Below are positions 26,545-35,419 of a DNA stretch of 64,000 nt, in pieces (position 1 is the first letter of the stretch; the number at the start of each line of letters is the position of its first letter). This DNA is from Streptomyces sp. BK340 (GTDB lineage: Bacteria; Actinomycetota; Actinomycetes; Streptomycetales; Streptomycetaceae), in the NCBI RefSeq assembly GCF_007827595.1, contig NZ_VISR01000011.1:106925-170924 (forward strand), in the 5' to 3' direction. A program made the translations under genes and the position numbers. Under the pieces are notes generated by a model, which did no database searches, was not told the DNA's origin, and was given only the letters and a program-made list of their open reading frames with translations.

Positions 26545-27243
26545 TCAGTTGGGCGCTAGGTCGGCGAGTGCAGGCTCTGCGGCAGGCGCCTCGAAGTTGC
26601 AGGGTGTCTGGGTGCGGTAGGAGTGGCCGAGTTCCGGGCCGAGTCCGAAGTAGTGGCGGAAGTTGTATATGAGGGGGCTCCAGGAGGCGGGGTCGATGTG
26701 GTCGGTGCCCGGAACGACGATGCGGGAGTCGGCGTGTACCTTGCACACGACGGCCTCGACGATGACGAAGTTCCAGGAGACGTCCGGCTGCACCCGCTCG
26801 GCACGGGCCTCCAATTGGATCGGGCATCCGGCGACGCGAGGCGGCCGGACCAAGTGGGAGGGCTCGCTGGTCAGGCCTGCGGCGGCGAATTTGTCCGGCT
26901 CGAAGCGGCAGTCCTTGGGCTTGCTGGAGGGCACCGGATTCCGTCCGGTCAGTGGCGCCAGCCGTTCTACAGCCGGCCACTGGGCGGGGGCTGGCAGGCT
27001 GATGACCAGGTCGGGGTGGCTGCCGAGGTTGTACGCGGTCTGCCCCTCACGGCCCAGTCCGATCACAACCGTCTTCCCGAGGGCCCATGCGGATGATATC
27101 GGGGCAAGGTTGAACGTGCCGTCCTGATTCTGTGTCGATAGGAGCACCACTGGTGTCCCGAAGTACAGGATGCTCGGCTCGATCTCCAGGTGGGTGGTGG
27201 CGCCTGTCTGCACGGGCAGGATGCTGGGAGATGCCGTGTTCAT
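26545..27243 (-). CDS. flavin reductase-like (FMN-binding split-barrel) protein
   Basis: 232 residues from the ATG at 27243; the longer frame to 27429 is not supported. ILYFGTPVVLLSTQNQDGTF then NLAPISSAWALGKTVVIGLG is the FMN-binding strand pair of the DIM6/NTAB-type family. EAVVCKVHADSRIVV and the late YFGLGPELGHSYRT segment also fit. It may reduce or bind FMN for a partner oxygenase, but none is adjacent. The C-terminal ~40 residues are extended compared with the shortest members. Confidence 0.75.
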   Translation of the reverse strand: MNTASPSILPVQTGATTHLEIEPSILYFGTPVVLLSTQNQDGTFNLAPISSAWALGKTVVIGLGREGQTAYNLGSHPDLVISLPAPAQWPAVERLAPLTGRNPVPSSKPKDCRFEPDKFAAAGLTSEPSHLVRPPRVAGCPIQLEARAERVQPDVSWNFVIVEAVVCKVHADSRIVVPGTDHIDPASWSPLIYNFRHYFGLGPELGHSYRTQTPCNFEAPAAEPALADLAPN

Positions 27244-27696
27244 GGTGGGAAGCCTAGAGTCCGGATATTTCGGCCAGGGCCGAAGTGTCACAGGGACGAT
27301 GGACCGCATGGACATGCAGCGCACGCATGTAGCCGGTCCGGAACCTGGCTGCCCTGGCGACGCTTCTGGCTGATGGTACGTGGGCAGGCTTTCGTCTGGC
27401 CCTGCGTGGCGGCCGGGCTTGGACAGCACACCCCTCGGCCGACAGGCACTCCGCGACCATCTCGGCTTGTCCGATGAACTTCGTACTCTGAAATGAGCGG
27501 AGCGCGCTGCTGCGTTACCACCGCACCGAGGACGGCACGCGCACCGACCCGCTCGCCGTCGCTCTCCCGGACGGGCTCGGCCCGATGGTTCCCTGCCATC
27601 GCTCTGCCTCCGTGGCGCTGGAACGGTGGCTGGCTGGAGACGGCCTCGCTCCGCCAGACGCCACCGTTTGAGGTTCCCCCGCAGTGCGGGAGTGGC
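27244..27696. other. region with an unidentified relic
   Basis: A plus-strand frame at about 27510-27670 (LLRYHRTEDGTRTDPLAVAL then PMVPCHRSASVALERWLAGD) looks like the C-terminus of a lost protein, cut by the IS3 end. Nothing else is seen. Confidence 0.3.
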
Positions 27697-27699
27697 TGA

Positions 27700-28620
27700 C
27701 TAGCTGGTCAGAGCGGGTTGACGTGGTTTCAGGTTCACTTGTTCGGTCGCTGCCTGGTCGGCGTAGTGCTTCTCCTCGTACTCGATCGGGCTGAGGTAGC
27801 CGAGCCGTTTCTGGATGCGGCGGGGGTTGTAGAAGCCGTCGATGTACTCGAAGAGCGCGAGGTTTGCTTCGCCCCTGGTGGCGAAGACGCGGCCGCGGAT
27901 GCATTCGGTCTTGATGACTATCCACAGGTTCTCCGCCAGGGCATTGTCGAATGAGTCGCCGACCGAGCCCATGGACGCCTGAATACCGGCCCTGACCAGG
28001 CGTGTTGTGAGCTTCACGGACGTGTATTGACAGCCGTGGCCGGCGTGGTGAACGAGCTCGCCGGGGGCGACTTCGCGGCTGGCCAGGGCATACTCCAGCG
28101 AGGTGAGGACCAGGTCCGCGTCTGCGCGGGCGGAGGTCTCCCAGGCCACAACCCGGCGGGAGAACGCGTCGCGGATCGCGGACAGCCACAGCGGCCCCTC
28201 CCCGGTGGGGATCATGGTCAGGCCGGTGACCCACAGCCGGTTCGGCCCGTTCGCTGTGAAGTCGCGTTGCACGAGGTCAGGGGCCAGATCGGCGTTCGGG
28301 TCACGCCGAGTGAAGCCCTTGCCCCGGCGAGGGCTGATCCCGGCCAGGCCGGCCTGGCGCATGAGCCGCTCGACGCGCTTGCGGCCGACGTGGACGCCCT
28401 CACGCTTGAGGACAGCGTGCACCCGGGGTGAGCCGTAGATCCCGCCGGACTCGTCGTGTACCTGCCGGATCCTGCCCGTCAGCTCGGCATCCCGACGGCG
28501 CCGTTCGCACGGCTCGGTCTCGGCCCGGCGCCAGCGGTAGTAGGTGGAGGAGGGGATATTCAGTTCCCGGAGTACGGGCTCGACCCCCAGATGCGGGTGC
28601 TCGTCAACGAGCGCCGTCAC
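27700..28620 (-). CDS. IS3-family transposase OrfB, catalytic Asp residues replaced by Gly
   Basis: 306 residues. The HTH_21 region (ESGGIYGSPRVHAVLKREGV) and the rve integrase core are full length. However, the first catalytic Asp, expected in WVTDLTMI, is Gly (WVTGLTMIPTGEGPLW). The second, expected in HHADHG, is also Gly (VHHAGHGCQYTS). The Glu region (SFDNALAENLWIVIKTE) is intact. Each change is a single GAC to GGC. The protein should be unable to transpose DNA although its frame is open. Confidence 0.85.
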   Translation of the reverse strand: MTALVDEHPHLGVEPVLRELNIPSSTYYRWRRAETEPCERRRRDAELTGRIRQVHDESGGIYGSPRVHAVLKREGVHVGRKRVERLMRQAGLAGISPRRGKGFTRRDPNADLAPDLVQRDFTANGPNRLWVTGLTMIPTGEGPLWLSAIRDAFSRRVVAWETSARADADLVLTSLEYALASREVAPGELVHHAGHGCQYTSVKLTTRLVRAGIQASMGSVGDSFDNALAENLWIVIKTECIRGRVFATRGEANLALFEYIDGFYNPRRIQKRLGYLSPIEYEEKHYADQAATEQVNLKPRQPALTS

Positions 28621-28913
28621 CTGGGCCGGGTCGGGTCGAGCTGGGCCGCGAAAAAAGCCGAGGCCGTCCGCAGGACCTCATTCGCACGCTTGAGCTGGGC
28701 ATTCTCCTTGCGTAGGGCGGCAAGCTCCTCACGCTCGGCGGTGGTGAGCAGGTCGCCTCGCTCGCCGGCATCGGCTTCGGCCTGGCGAATCCAGTTGCGC
28801 AGGGCCTCGTGGTGCACGCCGAGTTCCTCGGCCATGCGGCGGATCACGGGCTTCGGCTCGGAAGCGCGGCACATCCGCACCGCACGCTCACGCAACTCCA
28901 GCGGGTACTTCCT
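28617..28913 (-). CDS. IS3-family transposase OrfA
   Basis: A HTH_Tnp_1-type protein: RKYPLELRERAVRMCRASEP, then IRRMAEELGVHHEALRNWIR and a leucine-zipper helix (LAALRKENAQLKRANEVLRT). The stop overlaps the orfB start by four bases (ATGA). No ATG is in frame near the expected N-terminus (DDRKYPLEL), so the start codon is uncertain; 28895 (TTG) is the first certain candidate. Confidence 0.75.
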   Translation of the reverse strand, partial: RKYPLELRERAVRMCRASEPKPVIRRMAEELGVHHEALRNWIRQAEADAGERGDLLTTAEREELAALRKENAQLKRANEVLRTASAFFAAQLDPTRPR

Positions 28914-28956
28914 ATCATCAGAGCTCCTCTCGTGAGCCCCATCTGACCTGCTGTCA

Positions 28957-30333
28957 CCTCTCCCCGCATCTCGGGGGAACCTCAGACTGAGGACGAAGGC
29001 ACAGGCTGATGTGAGTCGCTGTGGTGAAACTGCAGCTCAGCAGGCATCTGGACCCTCCTATCAGCGACCGAAGCGACTCAACGACGGACACAGACTAGCG
29101 AACATGGCGAGTCTGTTTGTGGAGCGGCTGCGGAACGGTCTCGCAACCGTGTCGAGGCCCTGGCCCTGCCCAGGGGCTGCCAGCGACTGGGCGCGAGGGG
29201 TAGCTACTGAAGGCTCTTCAGTAGCTACCTGTCATGCACAGGGAAAATGCCAGTTCAAGAGGGGTGTAGTGATCCTTGCAGCGACTGAAGCGACTGAAGC
29301 TCGCTATATATGACGCACGCAAACACACGCTAGGTAGCTCATATATGGAGCACTTCAGTCGCTTCAGTCGCTGAGGAACGGTGGCACCGGCTCTGACCTG
29401 CGCTTTTCTGTACGCTTGTGGCAGCGACTCAAAGTCGCACAGTCGCTGGTGCTTCAGTCGCTCCCGCCGGACCCCCAAGCGACCAAAGCGACTGAAGCGA
29501 CCGATCGCCCAGCAAGCCGGCGCCGCTGTCCCCGCTCGTATCCTCGCCACCGGGGAATCCCACCCCACAGACCTACTGCCTCTCGGGCTGCGTGTAGGCA
29601 GCAGTGCCCGACGCAGAGCCGATGACGCAATCAGCAAGCAGTGACTGGCGAGGGCACCGGTGGCGACCTTGGTGACGATTCGGTGGCCAGGAGGCTGAGT
29701 CCACCAATATGTCTGGTTGGCAGCGACCGAAGCGACCGAGCCCAGAACTCAAGGCGGCGGCACCAGTCGCTCCGAGCTTCTTGGGCCTCCCTCGAGCCCT
29801 GGGGTACTTCTACAGCGACTGAAGCGACTGAAGCCCGAGCACTGAACTTGCGGCAAGCCTTCCGGCGACCGTCTCGAGGGCACTGCGCCGCGCGATCACT
29901 GGAGATGAGGATTCGCGGCCTCGCGAGCAGTCCAGGACCGGCGGGTGGACCACTCTCTCCGCTCCCTGAAACCATATTCGTGGCTCTTCAATGGGCCCTG
30001 GCCTTCGGGTCCGAAATGACTCCCCCCTTGTTGGTCAGGTTGAGCTTGCAGAGTCCGTCAATCCGTGACGGTTCTTGATTGTTGCGGTTGGAGGTCATCA
30101 TGCGGTAAGTGCCCGGGGGCGGACTGACACCCAAGGAGCAAGGGAAGCGGGAGCGGGTGCCCCTTTGGGCGACGGACCGGTTCGCTCGATGGGATCGGCG
30201 TTGATCGACAAGGGTCGCCAAGATCCTCAATGGGGTCCTGGTCACTGCTTGAGTAGATTCGATCACTATCGTTCTCTAAAATGTGCATTTGTGGCATTCA
30301 GTCGTGGATCGGGGCAGAGGTGCGCATCATGCG
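28957..30333. other. second iteron field, possible replication origin
   Basis: No gene is visible in nearly 1.4 kb. The 9-mer GCGACTGAA and variants (GCGACCGAA) recur singly, in tandem and inverted at about 29062-29081, 29279-29300, 29351-29373, 29422-29462, 29478-29503, 29721-29740 and 29812-29834. The inverted pair at 29279-29373 is the most regular. The layout matches an iteron origin, but no cognate replication gene is next to it. Confidence 0.55.
29279..29373. repeat. large inverted-repeat iteron of the second type
   Basis: Arms 29279-29313 and 29339-29373, 35 bases each. Reverse-complemented, they share the outer CAGCGACTGAAGCGACTGAAG (minus one base) and the inner ATATATGA. The construction (two tandem 9-mers outside, TATGA inside) is the same as in the iterons at 17994-18083 and 22013-22142, with a changed core. 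Confidence 0.7.
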
Positions 30334-32729
30334 GAAATGAGTTGCCTCATCAAGCTGACGGTATTCGGCACTCTGTTCCTCGCCGGGCTGTGCGCCCTGC
30401 TGTTCGTGGTGTTTCCTTCAAGGGCAGAGCCTGGACCGGGCGGAGAAGGTGACCTCGGTGATCTGGGGCCTTGTCGCCATGGTCACGAGCGTGGTCGGGC
30501 TAATGTTCCGGCGGCCGACCCCGCCGCCGGCGTGATGCGGCCCTTGTCCGTCACGGGACTCGGGGGGTCGCCGTCGGCGGCAATGTGGGCGGTGACGGCG
30601 ACGGAGGTGTCCGGCATGGCGGCGTCCCAGTATGCGGCCAGTTCCGGCACGGACGCCGCCGCAGCGCCGGGACCCGCGCTGGTCAGGGCAAATGTCACCG
30701 GGCACGTACGCATCAAGGTCGACGGCCGGTGTCGACGTCGCCCTGGGTGGGACCAAGGAGCGGCGTCATGACGTCCGTTCGGCACCGCTGGTTCTGGAGG
30801 GGCGCCCCCGAGATCAACGGGGACGTCCGTGACGTCAACACGACCATCAACCTGCGCTCCAGCCGCGCCCAGGACAGGACGAGGCGGCGGCACTGGCGGT
30901 GAAAAGGTTCCGCGCGGAACTCACCGCCAACAACCTGCGCACGTACCTGAACTCGGTCGACGATCCGGCGCCGATGGTCGTCCGCTGGAGCCTGCTTCAG
31001 GGGAGCGGCGTCGACCGGTGGGTCAACGTCATCACGCCTTCCGGGAAGGCCGTGTCAGACCCTCGGGTTGCTGAGGCCGAGCCTCCCGCCGCACTGAACG
31101 ACCTCGTCGACCCCTTACGGCTGTACGACGCGGTGCCGTCGCGGCGGCTGCTGGTCGTCGGGGCGGCGGGCAGTGGGAAGAGCGTGTTCGCCGCCGCTTG
31201 GCGCATGCGCTGCTGGGGCGGATGGATGACGTCATTCCGGTCGTGGTGCCGTCGGCAACTGGGACCCGGAACGGGAATCGTTGGGAGACTGGTTGGTCAG
31301 GTGGTTGCACGAGTCCTACAGCAAGCTGAGCCAGCCCGCGTCGGCCGGCGGTGGCACCCTCGCCCAGTGGCTGATGGCGCAGGGCCGGCTCCTGCCCGTT
31401 CTGGACGGGCTCGATGAGATGCACGAGGATTTCCAGGAGGAAGCGTTCGCGGAGCTGAATCGCGAGCCGGGACGTCCCCTGGTCGTGGCCATGCGCGAGT
31501 CCGCGTTCCGGGAGGTCACCGTCGATGGGAGCGTGCTGCGGGCGGCAGCCGTCGTCAGTCTGCATCCGCTCGAGCCCACGGACGTGGCCGCCTATCTGGC
31601 CCGTGCACCGGTCGAGTGGGGCACCGTTCTCCGGCGACTCTGCGAGGATGACCAGGGCGCCAGGCACTTGCGCGGTGTCCTGACCAACCCGCTGATGGCT
31701 GCCCTGGCCCACCGCGCCTACGGACCCAAGGGGGGGGGCAGGAATCCGGCGGAGCTGCTGGAGGACGGCCGGCCGTCCGAGGTCCCAGCCGTCGAAACCT
31801 CCTGCTGGACGGCTTCGTACCCGCCAGCTACCCGACGCGCCCGCCCCGGAAGTTCCAGGGCGAGAAGTCCGTACGGTACCGCGCGGAACAGGCGGAGAAG
31901 TGACTCGCTCGCCTGGGCGCGGACATGAACGCCCTCGGCACCCGCGACCTCGCCTGGTGGCGCCCTGAGGAGACCGTCCCACTCCGCGTTCAGGCGCGGA
32001 TCTTCTACGCTGTCCTGATCGTTTGGGAGTTCTGTGGGGCGGGGCCAGCGGCGTGTTCATGCCGGCGGGGCCGGCCGACGGGCCCTGTTCGGAGCCGCGG
32101 CGGGTTCGCTGATGAGCCTGATCTATCCGTTCTTCGCCAGGGAGCGGCGGGAACTCGGCCGGTTTCGGCTGCGCCCGAAACTCGTTGACCTGGAGCGTGC
32201 GGTGGCGGCTTGCGGCGTGTATACACCGCTGGGAGCCATCCCCGGGCTTCTGTTCGGCGGAGTCCGTGCCTCTCTCATCACCGCCGCGGCCACCTTCGTC
32301 GGCCTCTTCTTCATGCACGCCTTCTTCACGGCCAGCAACCAGCACGAGGCCAGAACCCTGGCCCACCTCCTGGCGCGCAGCCGCACCATCACGATGACCT
32401 TCTGGTTGGCGACCTGCGTCGCCGTCTACACGGGAGAGGTCTTCCTCGGCCAGATGGGGGTGGGCATGGGCCCGGTCGCGGTGCTGCCCCTGACCCTCGC
32501 GGGCACGGCCTGGAGACGATGGGTGCTGTTCGCCCGGCTGTGGTTGCCGCTGCACGGTCAGCTCCCCTAGCGGGTGAACACCTTCTTGGCCGACGCCGCC
32601 CGACGCGGCGTTCTCCGCCAGGCCGGGGCGGTGTACCAGTTCCGGCACGCCCGGCTGGCGCGGTTGGGGCGCCCGCCCGTGGATACTCAGGCTGAACTCG
32701 TGGAGTCCGATGATCCGGTCGCGTCTTAG
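30334..32729 (+). pseudogene. NACHT-type NTPase gene, multiply broken
   Basis: Joined across frames it reads as one protein. A membrane segment (MSCLIKLTVFGTLFLAGLCA) and, after a frameshift, EKVTSVIWGLVAMVTSVVGL come first. Then RFRAELTANNLRTYLNSV, Walker A LLVVGAAGSGKSVFAAA, and after a shift near 31200 Walker B LLPVLDGLDEMHED. A shift at a nine-G run (31731-31739) leads to HLLDGFVPASYP-type sequence with a TGA at about 31907. A four-helix membrane region (32100-32560) and the family C-terminus AVYQFRHARLARLG lie after a TAG at about 32568. At least four frameshifts and two stops. Such proteins resemble STAND/NACHT defence NTPases. Confidence 0.75.
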
Positions 32730-33600
32730 TCCATGATCAGGCCAGCCGGTGGGAGGCAGCCGTCGATCAGGTGAGGCCGGTACTGGATCTTCTTCAGTTT
32801 CCGCTTGATCACCCGGGTCAGGTGGGCCAGGTCGGCCGCGGCGATGTCGGCCAGGTGCCGCTTGAGGTGCGACCAGATCCCCTCTGCCAGCCTCAACTCC
32901 GGAGTGTAGGAGAGTATCTGGAAGATGCGTAATCAGCCCTTGTGCTCCTCTGCGAAGTCCGCCAGCTCCTTGACCAGGTGCACGTTCAGATTGTCCCAGC
33001 ACCACACCACTGGGGTACCGAGCTGGATGTGGGGCATGACGATCAGATCGCGGTACTGGCGCCACGAGAACGCCTTCGCCTCGCCCCGGCGGCCGTGCCA
33101 GATGTGCAGCTTGAAGAAGAAGCGGGGCCGGTGCCCGGTGCGGTAGCAGACTACGCCGGCGATGTTGACCCGGCCGGTCGTGCGGCCGCGCACCCGCACC
33201 ACCGGCCGGGCTCCGCGCGGGGCACAGGTGCGTCCTTTCGGCGGCCTCAGCCCCTGGCCGGTCTCCTCCTAGAAGCAGATGTGGGCGCCCAGGTGGGCCG
33301 CGGTCCTTTTACCTGCTGCCACACCTCGGCCTTCCGCACCTGGATCGCCTCGTCGTCGCGCTCCTGGGCGCGCGCCACGGGTATTTAGGCGCTCCAACGG
33401 TGCCGGCGCAGCAGCATCCACATGCCCTGGATGATGTAGCCGACGTGGAACATCCGCCCAATCAGCAGCTTGACCCGCTTCAGCATCCAGCCCTGGAACT
33501 CGTCGTCGAAGCCGTACGCGAGCGGACCACGCCATAACTCCCGCTCCAGCCGCCTCCACTGCGCAGGCCTCGGCCGCTCCACCGACGTCGGCCCCGCTGA
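32726..33600 (-). pseudogene. IS630-family transposase, frameshifted
   Basis: From right to left, the winged helix (GFDDEFQGWMLKRVKLLIGR then GYIIQGMWMLLRRHRW), a broken linker, FFFKLHIWHGRRGEAKAFSW and the second catalytic region VVWCWDNLNVHLVKELADFA are found in different frames. The C-terminal Glu region (ELRLAEGIWSHLKRHLADIA) ends at a TAA at 32728. At least two frameshifts. It abuts the end of the NACHT relic and may have contributed to its decay. Confidence 0.7.
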
Positions 33601-34269
33601 ACTACGGATCGCCTCTCACCGCGCCTGGAGCCACCGATCTCGTGAGCAGACCGAGGGCCGTGTGGGCCGCTGGGGTCACGAACGGCTCGTCGGATGCAGG
33701 GCCAGCGATCCCCTCCATAAGGAGAGGCGTGCCCCGCACGACTGACGACCGCAGCGCGCCCTCGGCTGAGAGGACGAACACAACACGATGGCCGCCACCC
33801 GCTACAGCGACCGGCACACACTTACCCGCAAAAGGGCCGACCACCTCGACGCGATGATGCTCGCGAACATCCTGCGAGGCATTGCTTTAACCGCATGCTC
33901 GGCTGCCTTCACAGCAGCCTCACCAAGCACACCCCCCCTGCGACGAACTCCGCGTTTCCCACCCGCGCCAGCCCCACAACTCACCACCGCCGCTTGACAG
34001 ATCAACTGCATCGGATGCCTCTTTCGAAGGTCCCGACCTAATTGGGGTGCATGGCGGTGACGGCAGGCCGGAGGACGTCTGGTTCTGACCCGGAGCTCCT
34101 CCTACTTCATTGAGGCTGTGCGCAACCGGCCCTCTGGTTCCAGCACCTTGTGATCACCCGCTGGGTAGGTGAAGGGCCTGCGAGGGGCCAACGCCGGGGC
34201 CGTACTGCGCAAGCTGACTCCGATCGTTCGCGACTGGGAGGCTTGCTACCGAGGGGCGTGTTCCACGAA
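33601..34269. other. region without a recognised gene
   Basis: A minus-strand frame at 33602-33844 (VVFVLSAEGALRSSVVRGTP) has protein-like composition but no family or ribosome site. The rest is featureless. Confidence 0.3.
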
Positions 34270-34592
34270 GACGTTCGTGTCGATAGGGCGACGTCGAAGT
34301 CGACGACCTTGTCGTCAAGGAAACGGAAGATCGCCTGCACATCGGTAGTCGGCCAGATCCGCAAGTTCGGACACTCGGCATCCATTGGGCGGGACAGCAC
34401 GAACTCCGCCCGGGGCACCGGAAGTACTGTTGCTCCCTCCGAGTGCTGGCGCTTTCAGCCCTTACGCGCCACAAGATCGAGAACCGGCCGCCAGTGCTCC
34501 ACCTACGTATTCGGGACGCGTACGTCCGGCAACGGCCCCATCGAGTCCGGGCCGAAGAAGCACTTCACGTCATCCCACAGCAGATCGGTCAC
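34270..34592 (-). pseudogene. unidentified gene with two in-frame stops
   Basis: From a GTG at 34592 a single frame reads VTDLLWDDVKCFFGPDSMGP LPDVRVPNT, TAG, VEHWRPVLDLVARKG, TGA, KRQHSEGATVLPVPRAEFVL then DAECPNLRIWPTTDVQAIFR FLDDKVVDFDV. The sequence on both sides of each stop is clearly coding and in the same frame, so these are nonsense mutations. The second stop falls where a Trp codon would fit. The C-terminus is lost near 34270. Family unknown to me. Confidence 0.5.
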
Positions 34593-34761
34593 CCCGTCAC
34601 ACTGCCGGGCTCGCTGCTCACCGCACCCCGATTCCCCTTGACCAAAGGCATAGGGGCAGGCACCCCCTCGCCCCTCCCCCGCTCTGTAGGCGGCTGCTCC
34701 CCGCGCGTGCGGAGATGGTGCCGTGGCTGTCGCCCAGGGCCAGGACGGCCCCAGGTGCGCG

Positions 34762-34887
34762 ATGAAGAAGTCGCGTGGGTGGAGCGGTCGCTGTGCCCAT
34801 CGACGCGTCGCCAGCCAAACGGTCAGCACGGTGAACGTCGCCTCCTCCGCACCGGAGTCGAGTGCGTTGGCGTCCTTTCACCTGTGA
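34762..34887 (+). pseudogene. relic of a GGDEF-protein C-terminal tail
   Basis: MKKSRGWSGRCAHRRVASQT then VSTVNVASSAPESSA matches the last 40 residues of the GGDEF protein encoded at 46389-47027 (IKRSRGRSGRRAHRRAASPT then ATTVNITSPAQEARA), at the protein and DNA level. The catalytic domain is gone. Opposite strand to the intact gene. Confidence 0.55.
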
Positions 34888-35045
34888 CACGAAGGGAGGA
34901 CAGTGGATGACGCCGGAGGGCCCCAGTGCCAGGTGCTGCCGTAGGTGTCCCACCTGCCGCACCGTCTCTTCCAATTGGTGCGCGCGCCGGAGATGCGGGC
35001 GACGGCCGCCATAGCTCCCGCGGGCTGCTCTAGTACTTGGTGCGT
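34870..35045 (-). pseudogene. relic of the ASCH-like gene
   Basis: The DNA resembles 46040-46200, the middle of the ASCH-like gene: matching CCTTTCACCTG, CCAGTGCCAGGTGCTG and GGAGATGCGGGCGACGGC blocks are in the same order. In translation VARISGARTNWKRRC and DTYGSTWHWGP correspond to VARISKAHTDCEGRC and DRDSTWHWELS of the intact protein. Frames are broken. Confidence 0.55.
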
Positions 35046-35102
35046 ATTGCGCAGGGCAGCACGGACGGTGTTGACCACCATCGACGGCCCTCCTGCAATG
35101 GC

Positions 35103-35151
35103 GCGGAGACGGGATGGAGGACAGCGGAGCCGTGCTCCATCCCGTCTCCGC
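35103..35151. repeat. 17-bp perfect inverted repeat
   Basis: GCGGAGACGGGATGGAG (35103-35119) and CTCCATCCCGTCTCCGC (35135-35151), 15-base loop. The stem is long enough to be a strong hairpin in RNA or DNA. It is not followed by a T run on either strand. Confidence 0.7.
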
Positions 35152-35297
35152 TGAGGTGCCCCAGGTCCGCGGAGTGCGCACGGGCCTCAGACGGATTGAG
35201 GTCCGTCATGGTGGAGAGTCGAATGCCATAGGCAGGATGCGCACCGGGGGGGGGGCATGTCCGGGCGGCTGGGCGCGGTGCGAAGACCGCTGTGCGC

Positions 35298-35400
35298 ACT
35301 GGCTGCGCAATGGCCGGGTTGGCTGCGCAATGCCGCGGTGACCTGCGGTTTTCCGGTTGCGCAGCCGTTGACCCGGATGAGCTCAACGGCTGCGCAGGTG
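35298..35400. repeat. TGCGCA repeats with a 14-bp inverted pair
   Basis: GGCTGCGCAA occurs twice in direct orientation (about 35300 and 35323). An inverted pair follows: TGCGCAGCCGTTGA (35358-35371) and TCAACGGCTGCGCA (35383-35396). Further TGCGCA sites continue into the 3' end of the DUF2637 gene to about 35590. The inverted pair could terminate that gene; the direct copies look like protein-binding sites. Confidence 0.55.
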
Positions 35401-35419
35401 ACGAGCGGGGCCCGGCTTC

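Larger units (their letters stand above)
27697..28956 (-). mobile_element. IS3-family element with inactivated transposase
   Basis: About 1260 bp, bounded by TGACTAGCTGGTCAGAGCGG at 27697 and, on the other strand, TGACAGCAGGTCAGATGGGG ending at 28956, good IS3-type inverted repeats. Two overlapping genes (orfA 28617-28913, orfB 27700-28620) are on the minus strand. I found no target duplication. Confidence 0.8.
35046..35419. other. repeat-rich non-coding region
   Basis: Holds a long hairpin at 35103-35151, a G run (10 G at about 35247-35256) and the TGCGCA repeats that lead to the end of the DUF2637 gene. No gene. Confidence 0.4.

Noticed and set aside
31032..33065. 677-codon minus-strand frame
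   Set aside because: Antisense of the NACHT relic and overlapping transposase relic; Arg/Pro/Gly-rich with no motif.
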